Assembly: GCA_003116995.1 (NCBI GenBank)
Contig: BDSL01000014.1
Span: forward strand, 1-64,000
DNA length: 64,000 nt
Reading direction: 5' to 3'
Source of the DNA: Yamagishiella unicocca
Taxonomy: Eukaryota > Chlorophyta > Chlorophyceae > Chlamydomonadales > Volvocaceae
Shown here in pieces: positions 1 through 12,500 of the stretch. The translations under genes were made by a program, and so were the position numbers. Every line of letters begins with the position of its first letter. Position 1 is the first letter of the stretch. The notes under the pieces were generated by a model that was not told the origin of the DNA, searched no databases, and saw only the letters and a list, made by a program, of their open reading frames with translations.

Positions 1-880
1 TGGGCTGAGAGGACACCCGTGACCTCCTCCCGTGTCAGTACGGTCGGGCTCTCGGGCTGTCAGACGGCAGGGACGGGTATTTGGTTCAATAGACGCGGCG
101 GCAGCGAACCGGGGGGCTATAAGAGAATCCAGGGGCGGCGGACATGAGAGCCCCGGCGCGAGGAAGAGGACAGCAGAGCGGCGTGTTCGGCTGGAGCTAG
201 GCGCACAGGCCTACTTAGCCCCGGGGGGGGGAAGGAAGCGTGGCATGGTGTGCGTTGAGATGTGGGGCCGTGTGCAGATCAGGGAACGGGCACGGGCGCA
301 CCGGAGCGTCATCGTGCTTTGGCGCTTTTGCGTTCTGCAGGTCGTCCTCAGTTTGCTGCAACTTGCGCTTGCGTTCCTGCACGGCAACACGCAACGGCGC
401 GAAATGACGAGGGACAGTTAGCACGGCGAGCATGGTCGCGCACAACGACAGCGTCGACGGAAGGCACAAGACCCTGAAGCCATGCACGGTATGGTCGCGC
501 AGGAATAGTACGTGAGACATGCAACGCTATGATATGACCATGCTTGTCTGGCGACCTTGGCGCACATATTTCTGCATACATGCGCAAGCCGTGTGGTGCA
601 GGCTTGCAGCTGATTTTGCATATGGTCGAATCTTCTGCTGGTGCCCCTCACCACAGAAGGTGCACATACCGCCCGCGCTTATGGGACGCGAACCGTGTAG
701 GCACAGTCCCACGGGCCCGCCGGCCGGTTGCACCTTTTCTTCTCGCTCCTTCGTCTCCTCCTCCCGGATCTTCTGCAAACGCGCTTCCTCTAGATGAGAG
801 CGCTTCACAAACTTGTTTGGCCCAGCCACATCCTGCGCCTCTTTCCTGAGCTTTGATGTCAGCGCCTTCAAGGCATCCAT
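1..880 (-). CDS. PRP18: Prp18-like pre-mRNA splicing factor, 5' exons only (partial)
   Basis: N-terminal part of a probable Prp18, the U5/step-two splicing factor acting in the nuclear spliceosome. Exon 1 (734-880, 49 codons) starts MDALKALTSKLRKEAQD and carries NKFVKRSHLEEARLQKIREE, which resembles the SFM motif of Prp18/Prp4 proteins (short helix, then a [F/Y]xKR[S/G] turn). The donor is AAG|GTGCAA. Exon 2 (302-376, 25 codons, same phase) begins ERKRKLQQTEDD and ends before GTGCGC. The catalytically important Prp18 C-terminal helical domain lies beyond the left edge. A CTCTCAG acceptor-like sequence at about 5-11 (read on the minus strand) could open the next exon. Start chosen as the ATG directly before the SFM region. 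It is divergent from the B56 gene at 1502. The family call rests on about 70 residues, so Prp4/SFM relatives are not excluded. Confidence 0.6.
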
Positions 881-1501
881 GGCTCCCTTCCTTGAAAGCC
901 AAAAGCCTCCAATTAGCCGCAATATCAAGTCAAAACTCCACAGCTGCTTAAAGGCCGCTGCACGTGCAGTAAGTTGGTCAGGACCCGCTCGCGTCCTGGC
1001 GCACAAGACGACAAGCTTGCTCGAGTAAACCTGGGTAACGGGAAGCCAGAAATCTCAAGATGGTGCCCTATGAGTTATGCAGCTCTGGCGCATGCCAGCA
1101 TTGCGCTGTTTCGCCGGGCGTAGCGTTTTACTCCTTATTATTATTAGGAAAGGAAGATAACATCGAGGCATATGTGCTTATCGATTAGCGTGGCTAATGC
1201 GCGGACGAAGGGGTTATGGTGCGCCAGGGAGGGTGGCTTGGGGTCCTGGCGAGGGGAGAGACGCGCCCAAACTTGCTTCTTTGTATCGTCATTCTTACCA
1301 TGCTGATATCATTTCTAACGCTGCTCTGAGACTTGGGGACCACGACATTTGCATAGCCCCGCCTGTCTGTCCTCGGCCCAATGGCCACCCCACCCACTTA
1401 GGTAGCGCACGCCGCTTCGCATGCTGCGACCTCCGGGAGCTTAGGGGCGGTGGGGTGCAGAGGCTAGGCAGGCGCACTAGCAGCGAGCGAGCCTAGCAAC
1501 G
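881..1501. promoter_or_regulatory. Divergent intergenic region between the Prp18-like gene and B56
   Basis: 621 bp between two start codons pointing outward, so it should hold both promoters and 5' UTRs. An AT-rich patch (TTATTATTATTAGG) lies near 1135-1148. No clear TATA box or repeat was recognised. Confidence 0.4.
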
Positions 1502-3842
1502 ATGTTGAAGAGCATGAAGCAGAAGTTCAGCGGAAAGAAGGACGCCAGCAAGAACAAGGACGACTCTCAGCCCTCGACCAGCGCCAAGGCGGGCGCACCT
1601 GCCGCTAGCAAGGCACCGGCGCCCCGGCCAATCTCAGCCATCCGGGAGAAGCCGCCGCTGCCGGTCATCAACGAGCAGGCTCTTCAGCAGTACTATGCGG
1701 AGCCCCTGCCCAGCTTCCGGGATGTCTCGCCAGCGGAGAAGCAGTATCTCTTCGTTCAGAAGCTGCACCTGTGCAGCTTCGGGTTCGACTTTGCGGACCC
1801 CACCAAGCACGTCCGCGAAAAGGAAATCAAGCGGCAGACGCTATTAGAGCTGGTGGACTACGCCAACTCTGGGGCAGGGAAGTTCACGGAGGGTGTTTCG
1901 GAGGATATTATTTACATGCTCAGCAACAACCTTTTCAGGACGCTGCCACCCGTTCGGAGCCATGGCGATGCCGAAGGCAACTACGACGCTGAGGAGGAGG
2001 AGCCTAGCTTGGACCCGGCATGGCCGCACCTCCAGGTGTGTGTCTGGGCTTGGGATGCGTGGCTGGGCGCGGGCTGGGCGTAGGTCGGCCCTGTGGCCCC
2101 GGCTGCGAGCTCATGGCGCCCCGCCCATCTCGTCGCGGCCTCCCCCAGATCGTGTACGAGTTTCTCCTTCGCTACGTGGTGTCGAACGACACTGATGCCA
2201 AGATAGCGAAAAAGTACATTGACCAGCAGTTCGTGCTGAAGCTGCTGGAGCTTTTCGACTCGGAGGACCCCCGGGAACGCGACTACCTCAAAACGATCCT
2301 GCACCGCATATATGGCAAGTTCATGGTGCACCGCCCGTTCATCCCGCAAGGCCATCAACAACGTTTTCTACCGCTTCATCTTTGAGACGGAGCGGCACAA
2401 CGGGGTCGCTGAGCTGCTCGAAATCCTCGGCAGCATTATCAACGGCTTTGCACTGCCGCTGAAGGAGGAGCACAAGGTACGCGCATGCATAGTACTAAAT
2501 GTGTACACAGGAAAACGCAGGAACTGCTGGTGGTTTAGTGGCTCTGTCGTCACGATGGCTGTTCCGTTTTTGTTATTCGCAGCTATTCCTACAGCGGCGC
2601 TCATGCCGCTGCACAAGCCCAAGTGCGTGGCGATGTACCACCAGCAGCTGGCATACTGCGTCACGCAGGTATGAGACGGTAAAATGACTCCAGACAGGTC
2701 GGCATTTCCAGACATGTGGCCTCACTGTATATCGGCCTCTTCCTGTGCCTGCAGTTCGTCGAAAAGGATTCAAAGCTGGCCGAGCCGGTGCTTACAGCCC
2801 TCTTGAAGTACTGGCCAGTAACAAACAGCCAAAAGGAGGTGTTGTTCCTTGGGGAGCTGGAGGAAATCCTGGAGCTCACCCAGGCACCCGAGTTCCAGAA
2901 AGTTATGATCCCTCTCTTCAAGCAGCTAGCAAAATGCCTCAATAGCCAGCATTTCCAGGTAAGGCGGGGCAGAGGGGCAAATGTAGGGCCTCGTCTCTAC
3001 GTGTGTTGTTGCGGTGCTAATCCTTGGCTACTTCCGTCGGCTCTCTTCAGCAAGGAGAGGTTATCTCGGGGGTTGTGGTGAAGATATGGCAGTAATGGGT
3101 GTTGGGATACGGCCGCTCACTTAAATGTGGTTCCCCATGGTTTTGGCAGCATAAATGGTTAGCCGGACAACTACAGTGCCCAAACGACGAGGGCGGGCGC
3201 CGCGCTGCATGCCGATAGCGCTTTGGTGGCGTTGGCGGTCCCGGATGCAGCTGGGAGCAGAGGCAAACGCATACGCACCCGGCTCAGGCTGTCGCCCCGC
3301 GCAAGCTGGCACACGAGATCATGATGCACGTGTCTTCTCTTGCGGCAGGTTGCGGAGCGCTCGCTGTTCCTGTGGAACAACGAGTATATCGTCAACTTGG
3401 TGGCGCAGCACCGGCATCAGCTGTTGCCCATCCTGTTCCGGCGTTGGAGAAAACACGAACAGCCACTGGAACCAGCTGTGCACGGCCTCACGTGCAATGT
3501 GCGCAAGATGTTCCAGGAGCTGGACGAGCAGCCTGTACGAGGATGCAAGCCAAGTACGAGGAGGAGCAGGCGTCGGAACGGCAGGCGATGGAGACGCGGG
3601 ACAGGAAGTGGGAATATCTCCAAAAGCTGGCGATTCAAAGAGCAACGGCCGGTGAGGATCAGATGGCGGAGTTGCGTTTCGGTTGGATTGGGGGCAACGC
3701 GCGACAGGCGAGGTTCAATGGCAGGCGGGCTTGCAGGAGTTTGGATGCAATTACTGTAATAAATGCACGCAATGTAATGCAACTATACAGTTGGATGCGC
3801 TGTAGTGCAGTTACGCGGCCAGCTTTGTATCAACATGGTTGA
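1502..3842 (+). CDS. PP2A B56 (B') regulatory subunit, with seven apparent single-base frame breaks
   Basis: Regulatory B56 subunit that targets the protein phosphatase 2A A/C core to substrates. Exons: 1502-2035 (basic/Ser-rich N-terminus, then [20 protein letters not shown]), 2149-2476 ([37 protein letters not shown]), 2583-2668 ([19 protein letters not shown]), 2755-2958 ([32 protein letters not shown]), 3349-about 3842 ([28 protein letters not shown]). All junctions are GT-AG. This is the B56 HEAT-like core in the expected order. The reading frame is broken by homopolymer-length changes: one extra C near 2343, one missing G near 2596, and in the last exon missing bases near 3438, 3450 and 3475 and extra C near 3532 and 3550. 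Family identity returns immediately after each, with no nonsense or missense decay, so consensus error is as likely as a pseudogene. The true stop is uncertain. TGTAA occurs at 3755. Confidence 0.93.
3755..3777 (+). terminator. TGTAA-type polyadenylation signals after B56
   Basis: TGTAA at 3755-3759 and again at 3773-3777. Green algae of the Chlamydomonas group use TGTAA in place of AATAAA. The position suggests that the B56 stop lies at or before about 3760 and that the longer open frame to 3842 is an artefact of the frame breaks. Confidence 0.5.
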
Positions 3843-5610
3843 GTTTTGTAAGATAATGAACAACGTGCGTTGAGAGACAATAGCAGCTGCGCAAACAGGC
3901 TCAACCTCGAAAATGGCGCCACCCGCGGCAATGGCCGGCAATTGCACGCGGGCTTGTATTGCGGGCTTCGTACAGCATCCGACTGCCCTGGGGACGGAAA
4001 CACCTCATGTTTTGTGGCTCAGTCTTCAATTGCACATTGCATGGAGCTGCACCCACACCGGGATACCCCTCCGCGGAAATCTCGGTTGATGTTCATCGCA
4101 TATGCTGCCGAACTATTGGCAACCACCATACCCTGGCAACCACCGATATGCCATTTCGTATGTCAGGTTCGGCACCCAGGTCCTATGGCTCACGGTGCAT
4201 CATGTTCAAGCGGTTTTCGCCGCATTCGGGTTCCAGCGCACTTCATTGTTCGCGCATATGTGCTTCCATAATATCCGACTCTTCCTTGCTAATACAATGT
4301 CTTGCAGGCCGCTCCCGGAGGTCAAGCCGCTCTCGGCACTGCTCAGGGTTTGAGCCATTCCAGGATAGCGTCTTGCCGCGCTACAAGGCGTGGCAGTAGT
4401 CCATCGCAAGCGCCTCGAGCGCTGAGCGGCACGCCGCGCAACCGCGCATGGCAGCACCTAAACGGAACGCCCTGGGCGCAGCGTGCGATCACCCGACGGT
4501 GCGCAATTCGCACACTGGGGACGCTCGAGAGATGGGTGCGAGCGGTCTGACAAGCCGGCTTGCATCCCCGTAGGGACTGCTTCGGCTTCTTGGGAGGGCG
4601 GAATGAATGGTGCAGTGCTGCAATAGGCCACGGGTGGCTTACTGGGCCCTGTGGCGCTCGTGTGCAGTAGGTCATTAGGGTGCGGTGGATGCCGCTGCCG
4701 CAGGAGCTTTAAGAGCGTGTGGTGCCCTTCAGTCTTGCAGTGCGGGTGTGTTGCGGCATTGCTGCCTTTCCCGCATGGAGCTAGGTCACCATGCGTGTAT
4801 TAATAAGGACTGGATACGCAACGCGGCGCGTGAAGCTGCAGTCACGGCTTGTGCTTGAAGCGCTTGGACCGATGTGGCCACGGTGGCGGATAGCGACGGC
4901 GGAGGCGCTGCTCGCTATATGACCGTTTAGTCAGGGGCATGCGAGGTGCATTGCATGATGCACCGCATATCGGATTGACAGGACAAGGGACGGGGTAGCG
5001 TAGGGTGCCGTTGAACGTAGAGGTGGCGCCGGGCCTGAGAGCAACTGCAGACGGTGCGCGTCTGGTGGCGGAGGCGGTATGTTTTGCGTTGGCCGCTGGT
5101 GCTACAGCTCCGCGCTTCGGGCGGAAACTGAACTATGATTGCATGTCTTACTCCTATCTGAGTGGACCTGGCCACCGCTTGCACTGCAGCGGCTTCGGGC
5201 GGGGGTTGGGAGGGGTTGCACAGCCTGCGTAGGAACGACGACTTCTTGCCTTGGTTTTTGCCTCTGCTCTGTGCACAGGGAGGCTAGCTCGTTTGCTGCT
5301 CTGCGGAGCATGCCTCATGCAAAAAGCCCTCGCGACCAAATCCTTCCGAGTCGTACTACGTCGTAAGAAGCATACATATGCAGCTTCCTCATATAAATCT
5401 TTCATAAATACATATCCACATCATTACATTGGTATCCATCAAACTGCACACCGCTCCGCTCTGCAGCCCGCCGCCATTACAGTGAAAGGAATAGCAGCTT
5501 CGCTCCCATATCTCATTGACATTTACCATAGGCTTTCATTTGGAAGTTTGTTTCTGTTTTGGCTTCTGGCAAGCGAGCAACTTGGTGTCGCGTACCGGTA
5601 ACGACCGACC
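3843..5610. other. Intergenic, no supported gene
   Basis: 1.77 kb between the B56 3' end and the GAR1 start. Open frames here are short, lack family similarity I recognise and have no consistent splice phase. A CAG acceptor-like site near 4309 followed by about 80 open codons was noted but not supported as an exon. Confidence 0.5.
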
Positions 5611-6956
5611 ATGAGGCCGCCGCTGCGAGGCGGGCGCGGCCGTGATTCGGGAGGCCGTGGTGGCTTTGGCCGTGGTGGAGGTGGACGTAGCTTCGGCGGC
5701 CGCGGTGGTGGAAGGGGTGGAGGCGGCTGGCAGGACGCTGGGCCGCCAGACTCCGTTGTTCAGGCGGGCGCCTTTGCGCACGCCTGCGAGGGGGAAGCAG
5801 TTGTTAAGTTGACAAACGACAAGGTGCGCTCAGTGACGTGACTGCGTAGCGTCGCCTTGGATGGCGAAGCGTGAAGCAATGTCGTCGCGACCTGCAGATT
5901 CCCTACTTCAACGCTCCCATATTCTTGGAGAACAAGACTCAGATTGGGAAGGTGGAGGAGATTCTTGGCTCCATCAACAACGTGGTGAGCTTGGCTCTGT
6001 CACGACATGGACCCCAAGTGTCACAAACACCGCCCGGAAGCCTGTCGTTGACACACGTTCACTCGCTTAACGCACGTCCTCATCAATGAGTGTCTGACGT
6101 GTGTTTGTGTATGCAAAACAAAGTCTGTGTTTCAGAGGCATGAACTCGGAAAGTCATGTCGTGCGTGCCCGCCGCCTCCGCACGAGTGCACATCCCCATT
6201 TCGTTGAGTGTAGACTCGGGCTGCGCTGTCAACGGTAGTTCAATAACCGGGGCGTGCCACAATGTGGCACGCCATCAACCTTGAAAGGGCGGGGGTTCTG
6301 TAGGGGCCGTTGATGCGCTCTCCCCTCCTCTTGTACGAATACAGTTCTTCACGATAAAGATGTCGGAAGGCATTGTTGCCACGTCATACAAGGCGGGAGA
6401 CAAGTTCTTCATCGACCCGTTCAAGCTGCTGCCTTTGGACCGCTTCTTGCCAAAGCCAAAGGGAGCCCCTGCTGCGCGGGGCGGCCGTTTCGGTGGGTAT
6501 TGGTGGCACATGTGCTTGCAGGGCATCCACCGCTCCAGATCCTCAAAGCAGAACAATAGCACTTTGCCAGGATGCAGCAGCAGCACGTTATTTCTCTCAC
6601 CGTGCGGACCCCTTTGAGGCTGCCATTGCGTTTACAAGTTGTAGGTTGTCCTCCGTTCCCAATCTCTAGCTCTAGCTGCATCCACACGACATGTCATCCG
6701 AACTACTGACCGCAACCTCATCGCCTCTCTGCCTCTGGCACATCATAACACGTGTGCTGTGCTCGCAGGTGGTGGCCGTGGTGGCGGTTTCGGAGGGCGC
6801 GACGGCGGTCGTGGCGGTGGCCGGAGCTTTGGTGGCCGTGGTGGTGGCGGCCGCGATGGCGGCCGGGGCGGTTTTGGTGGACGCGGTGGCAGCTTCGGTG
6901 GGCGTTCGCCTGGTGGCCGGGGTGGATTTGCCAGTCGGGGGCGGGGCAGGTACTAA
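5611..6956 (+). CDS. GAR1: H/ACA snoRNP subunit GAR1
   Basis: Nucleolar H/ACA ribonucleoprotein component that binds Cbf5/dyskerin during snoRNA-guided pseudouridylation. Four exons close exactly in frame (636 nt, 211 aa): 5611-5823, 5898-5984, 6345-6492, 6769-6956. The layout is textbook: N-terminal RGG/GGR repeats (residues about 5-43), the central Gar1 beta-barrel core ([69 protein letters not shown]; about 60-145), then a second long RGG domain ending in RGRGRY. All introns are GT-AG. The ATG opens directly onto the RGG region with no in-frame alternative before it. A TGTAA lies 27 nt after the stop. Length matches plant and yeast Gar1 (about 200 aa). No damage seen. Confidence 0.96.
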
Positions 6957-6982
6957 GCAATGCGTCCATTGTGTCGTAACAG

Positions 6983-6987
6983 TGTAA
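6983..6987 (+). terminator. TGTAA polyadenylation-type signal after GAR1
   Basis: TGTAA 27 nt beyond the GAR1 stop codon. Close for a 3' UTR, so a later signal may be the one used. Confidence 0.35.
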
Positions 6988-9531
6988 CACCGCATATGGC
7001 GACGGCCCAGACGGCGTCACCTGGGGACACCGAACGGACTGCTAATTGGTGCTTGTGGAGATGCTGATGGGAGGGCGGTGGGGAGGCCGGCTCTGGAAAG
7101 TGCCAGTCACGTAGGTAGATGTGTACGGCAACCCAACGCCACGGTCGCATGATGCCCGGGGACTGTATGACTCCGGAAAGGATGCGGGTACGATCAGTTT
7201 TTTGTGTGGAGTAGCGTTGTTCAGTGGATTAGCTGAGGTCGGGTTCGAGCATGTGGGCGCGTTGGCTTGGCTGCCTTGTTCGACGGTTGGTTTTTAAAAT
7301 GCCGCGTGGGCTAGTCGGACAATGCGATCAGGGTGCGGCTCTTGCTGAGTCGTAGTCGCGTGATCGCAGCAACCGTAACGTTGGCAAACGGCGATGCTCG
7401 CGTGATGGTAGTCGTGCCGCAGCCGGGATGTGACCGCTCTCCCCTTGCGGGATGCCAAAAGCGCGCATTGCGGACGGAAATGAGAATGGGGGGAGAGCTT
7501 CCCGGGTCCTGACCGTGAGGTTGCCGAGAGGGATTTGACTCCGCTGTACCTGCTGCAAGCGTTTTCTGAAGGGCTGGGCCGCCTGTTAACGAATAACGCC
7601 GCATGCTAGCTATCTTATTACGGCGGAGAACGCTCCAAACCTCACCTTTTGTGCTCCTAGGAATTCGTAAAAGACACTGGGATCGGAACCCGCACATAAA
7701 TAATGCGCACAGGTTGCGGGAAAACGGGCAGGTTACGAGGAGCTCTGAACGCGAAGCACTGCACGCAAGGTCGGCTACTGGTAAACGGACGCGCATTCGG
7801 CTCAAGCTTGAACTAGCAATGACTATTGACTGACACGTCTGGCAGTACGACATGTTGGGCCGTGTTAAACGCCTAAACCAGTTGTCACTTATAGGTGTTA
7901 CGTGTCACGAGCTTGGTTCTTTGCAGCGCGTTTGCAGCTGCAAACATGGCAGCGGCTTGAAACTTCAACAAACCGAAACTACCGGTGAGGACCTAGCGCA
8001 CTGCTCACAGTGCCCATTGGGGGTTGCGAAACTGGTTTCACAAAGCATTCAGACGCCCCATACAAGCGCCGGACGAAATAACTGAAAGCACGGGTCTGCA
8101 TTGGCAGCCGTTTGCTTAACGAACCCATTTACCACCGGCCTCACAACCCGCCGCTGACCGACTCAAGCCTCAACGTTTCAAGCTGCAAAACATGCCCCCC
8201 CCCCAAAGTTTGCCAGACACATCGACGCGAGCTATTAAGTCACACCCCTCGTGGCGCCTCACGGCCAGACTCTGCCCACAGCGTTAGCAACATACCGCTC
8301 ATTTATTCCAGTCCTGAAATATATAGTGTATCGAAGCAGAGGAAGAATGCTTTGGTGCAGGAAGATAGCATTCCAGAAGGACGTAAACCTCAGCGCAAGT
8401 AGTATACGCGCACGCACTTCAAGGCCGGCCGCATACACTGCTCGCACACAACTCGCGAAGGGCACACACACGCATCAATCTAGTATTTATTTACGCAAGC
8501 TCGGCACACGGCTAATTGCTCTCAGGTCATCTGCGTGCCTTTCAGCACGGCGCCCCTGGTGGACAAAAAGTAAAAACCCAGCCTCCCAACAGGGCCGCTG
8601 AACCGAAGCGTCCATGAGAGAACAGCCGTGGTGCCATCTGGCCCGCGCTCGGAAACAGGCATCGAAATTCGCATCCCTATAACATGGCGACCGCTGTTGC
8701 ACGCAGCCCGACCCTGACTCGGGTCCTTATCCTAAACCCGGTAAGGACCCGAGGCAGGGAGCCGATGTTTCGTCGCAGGAGGGGGGGCCTGCATAGCAGC
8801 GACCCCCCTGCCCACCCGCCCACTACCCTGCTCCGCCAGGCTCCCTCCTCGAATACCCTCACGGCACGCGCCTCGCCTCGACTCGCAGCCAGCCTACCCG
8901 CCGGCACACACTTTTGTTCACCGAGAACAGATCGCCATACGTACTCTTATGTAAGTTCATTCACGCCCCTCCTACACGTTTCCCACAGCTCCTCCTACCA
9001 CAGCTCCCTCACCACGTGGCACGTGTGTTTCACAGATATTCATTTTCCCCACCCTCCCACTGGTTTAAGTTCTCTGCAGGTGAAGGCGACAAAATCCGCC
9101 CGGCTGCGGCCAGGTTTCACCGCGTACGTTAACGACTCACTGCTCGTCGCCTTCGCCGCGCACGACTCCCGCCGTACTACCAGCATGCCCCCTGCATTAG
9201 TAAAAATTCTTCTTTAACAAGGAACCCGCCCACGAGAGGACATGATGGCGTGAGCAGTGCGCCGGCTGCCCGAGAGGAGGACGTAGGGCATGTGGCGGAG
9301 CGCGGCCATGAAGGTAGGCTGCAGAAGGTACCTGACCCGACATGGCCTCCACCCCACAGCACTGAGGCCAAAGGCCTAACCTCACACAGGTGACGCAAAG
9401 GCCACCGGAGCAACTGCAACCCGTCATTACGCCGGTGGTTGGACGAAACCATGCCCTGGAGTCCGGTTGCCAGCGCTTTGCTGCGTCCACCGTCTGTATC
9501 GGCTACCAGCTACAGTTCCGGCATACAGCTG
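6988..9531. other. Intergenic between convergent GAR1 and MLO genes
   Basis: 2.5 kb with no gene I can support. Open frames on both strands lack recognisable domains and splice continuity. It contains a C9 homopolymer near 8195. Nothing resembling a tRNA cloverleaf was found. Confidence 0.5.
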
Positions 9532-12500
9532 TCAGGGCTTGGACACAATGGCAAGGCGCGACGGCTGCTTGGCCCTGATGGCATCGGCGCCGACAGGGGA
9601 GGTCACCATTCCGCCAGAGATGCTGCCCCCCGCGGCAACGGTGGTGGCGGCGCTGGTTCCGGACAGCCCACTCTTTTGCACAGAGAGCGACCCGCTGTCT
9701 TGCTTCCGAACAGAGCCGCTCCCGAACCTGCCGACGAACAGCATGCTGGGCGTGCGGAGGATATCTCGCGCGCGAGCCAGGAACTTGCTTTTACCCGACG
9801 GCGCGTCCGTCCCCTCGTCTTCCTCCTCGTCGTCTTCGAACGCGACCTTCTCGAACATTCCGAAGAACTGGCGCAACGTGACCTTGACCTCCTCGCTTGG
9901 CTCGCAGTTGCCCACGCTCATGAGCACGGACGCCTGCATGTCGTTGATAGGCATGCCGAGCCGCTCCATCGCGTCCATGACGCCCGGCGTGTCGATGTAG
10001 CCTGCGGCATGGGTTTTAGGGTTTAGGGCTCTAGGGTTTAGGGTTTTAGGGTCTTAGGTAAAAGCGAGAGAAACGGAACAAGGGGCTGTCAGGGCAGGGA
10101 CACGTGTCGCGGATGTGCCTCCCAGCATCACATAAGCATGCGGGTGCGAGGATGCGGAGGGGCGGCCGCGAGGGAGACCCGGCGATGGGTGTGAGAGCGC
10201 CCCGCTTGTTGAGAGCGAGCCCCTTGCAGGGGTGGCCTTAAGCGGTTCGCGGTTCGCGGAGGTCACTGCATCGTCCTTTGCGTCGCACCTCCCGTCACTT
10301 CACTTCTTCACATGCGCCATGCGGCCGCACATACTGAACGCAAAATGTCAAAGTTAGGACTGCGTTCCTGCGGAACGTGGGAACCCGCTCTTCGCGGCGA
10401 TGGCCGCACCAACACGCAACATGCCGCCAGGGGCGCCTTTAGATCCCCTGTCAATGCCGCCGTCCTTTGCGTGTGTCGTGTGAAAGCTCCCACGACCCCC
10501 ATAAACCCCCCCGCCCCGAGTCTGACGCCGCGGAAGCATTCCGCTTTCCCTTCGTTGCACCAGTCGACTCATACGCGCGCGAAACTACTCATATGCCGCA
10601 CCTAGCTGCTTGACGTCGAAGAACGCGTACACGAGGAACTTGACGAACTCGTCGAAGCCGATGCTGTGCGAGTTGTCAATGTCGATCTCCCAGAGCATGG
10701 CCTCCACGTCCCCCGCCGTTGCGTACGTCCCGAGGCTGCGAATCATATTGGCCAGCTCGCCGAACGACAGCGCTCCCGAGCCATCCTCGTCCAGCTCGTC
10801 AAACGCCTCCTTGAATGCCGGCACATCCGCTGCGCGAGGCGATTTTCAGAGCCGGCAACATGTGGCACAGGCGGCTTTGGATAGTGATGGCTAAGCGGAC
10901 AAAATGCATTATCTAGTCGTCTGGCTGCGTCTTAACTGCGTCCCGAAAACGTTCCCCAAATGTGAGGCTCTGGTTGTTGTGATTGGCGTACAGGAAGCGC
11001 GCCCGGCAAGCTCTTTGCTAGTAAGCAAGCATTGAGGCACCGAGTCCGACAGGGGGGCAGTGTCCGACAGGAACCAACCAGCTGGCGCTCCGAGCAACGG
11101 CGGCGCGCATGACAACACGCGAGCAGGAGCACTATCGAGCACAGCGGCAGACCGCACACCGTGCAACCCCTAGCAGGGGCGACGAGCACCACCCGATCCA
11201 GGGTTCTCTCACGGCCACACGTGTTCGGACGCGCAGCACCACGACCCAGACGCGACGCGGCATGTCCTTCTCTCTCTCGGCGTTTCCTTTTTATCCATTT
11301 TTAACCTGCGCTAGTCACCGCCATGGGCTCCCATGATGGACTAAGCGCCTGCGCCTGCATGCGCGCGCACTTACTCTTGATCCGGTAGGTCTTGGTGAGC
11401 TCGCCGTACCAGGCGACATCGTGCCACACCATCATGAACTCCTTGTACATCGGCTTGAGCGCCACCTTGTTGATGTGCTTCTGGGCCTTATAGTCCCGGC
11501 CCAGGATGATGCCCGCCTGGCTGGCGAGCGTTACAATGAAGGCTGTGGAGAGGCGCGTCTCGCCGTCGTGGTGGCCGACGAAGTAGTGAGTCATCTTCTC
11601 GAGGACTATCCTGCAGCACCAAAACAGCACGCGCAGGGAGTTGTACTCTAGTACCGCAATTCCCACCACGGGCGCGCCCGAAGGAGGGGTAGAACGGATG
11701 AACCAGGGATGGCAACTCGAGGGAGGGACGTTTCGCGCCAGCGGGGGGCACACTGCAGGTGACAACCTGGGAAGCCAGGGTCAGGATGACTCACGCGCAC
11801 GTCGACCCCCTCCCGGCGGCGAAATGCAGACTGTGTCCATGTGACCGTGTGGCTACGGAGCCAGCGCATCAGCCCGGCCTCCTGTGACACATCGCACGGC
11901 CCCGCAGCCCACTACCCGTCATGCCATGTGACTTAACGCAGCCAGCGGCGCGCGACCGGGGCCGGATCCGACGACACCACAACCCCCCCCCGCCGCGCCC
12001 CCGGGTGCACAAGCAATTCGCGGCGCCGACTGCCCGACTCCCACGAGGCCCGCCCAACGCCAGGGTCCCAACCGACAACCGACAAAACCGACGAGACTCA
12101 CCCAGCAACACCGTCCTCTGCGTCGTCCGCGGTCTTGCTGCGCTTGATCTCTTCCATTACCTCGTGCGGCTCCAGGATACCGCACACGGAAAGCAGCGCG
12201 TACTGGGGCAGGAAGACCCAGGCGCCGTACATGACGAGCATGAGGTTCGTCAGGACGACGGGCAGCCAGATATACATCGGCAGCGCGCTGTCTCGGATCG
12301 AGTCAAACTTGTCGTACGGGATGACGAAGGCCATCGACATGGTCATGGTTAGGGAGGCCTGTGCGAAGATGATGTTGAAGAGCCACAGCAGCAGGAAGGG
12401 CCGGCCGAAGAAGAACAGCCGGGTAATCTTCTCCTCGATGCCGGACGCCAGCTCATGCTCGAACATCGACTTCTCCGAATGCACGTCATCGTCCTCGTCC

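Noticed and set aside
7230..7260. TTCGA-containing T-arm-like sequence suggesting a tRNA
   Set aside because: The flan­king bases do not pair to form a T stem, and no acceptor or D-arm could be placed.
7311..7853. 180-codon minus-strand frame
   Set aside because: No recognisable domain; internal composition and lack of splice or regulatory context do not support a gene.
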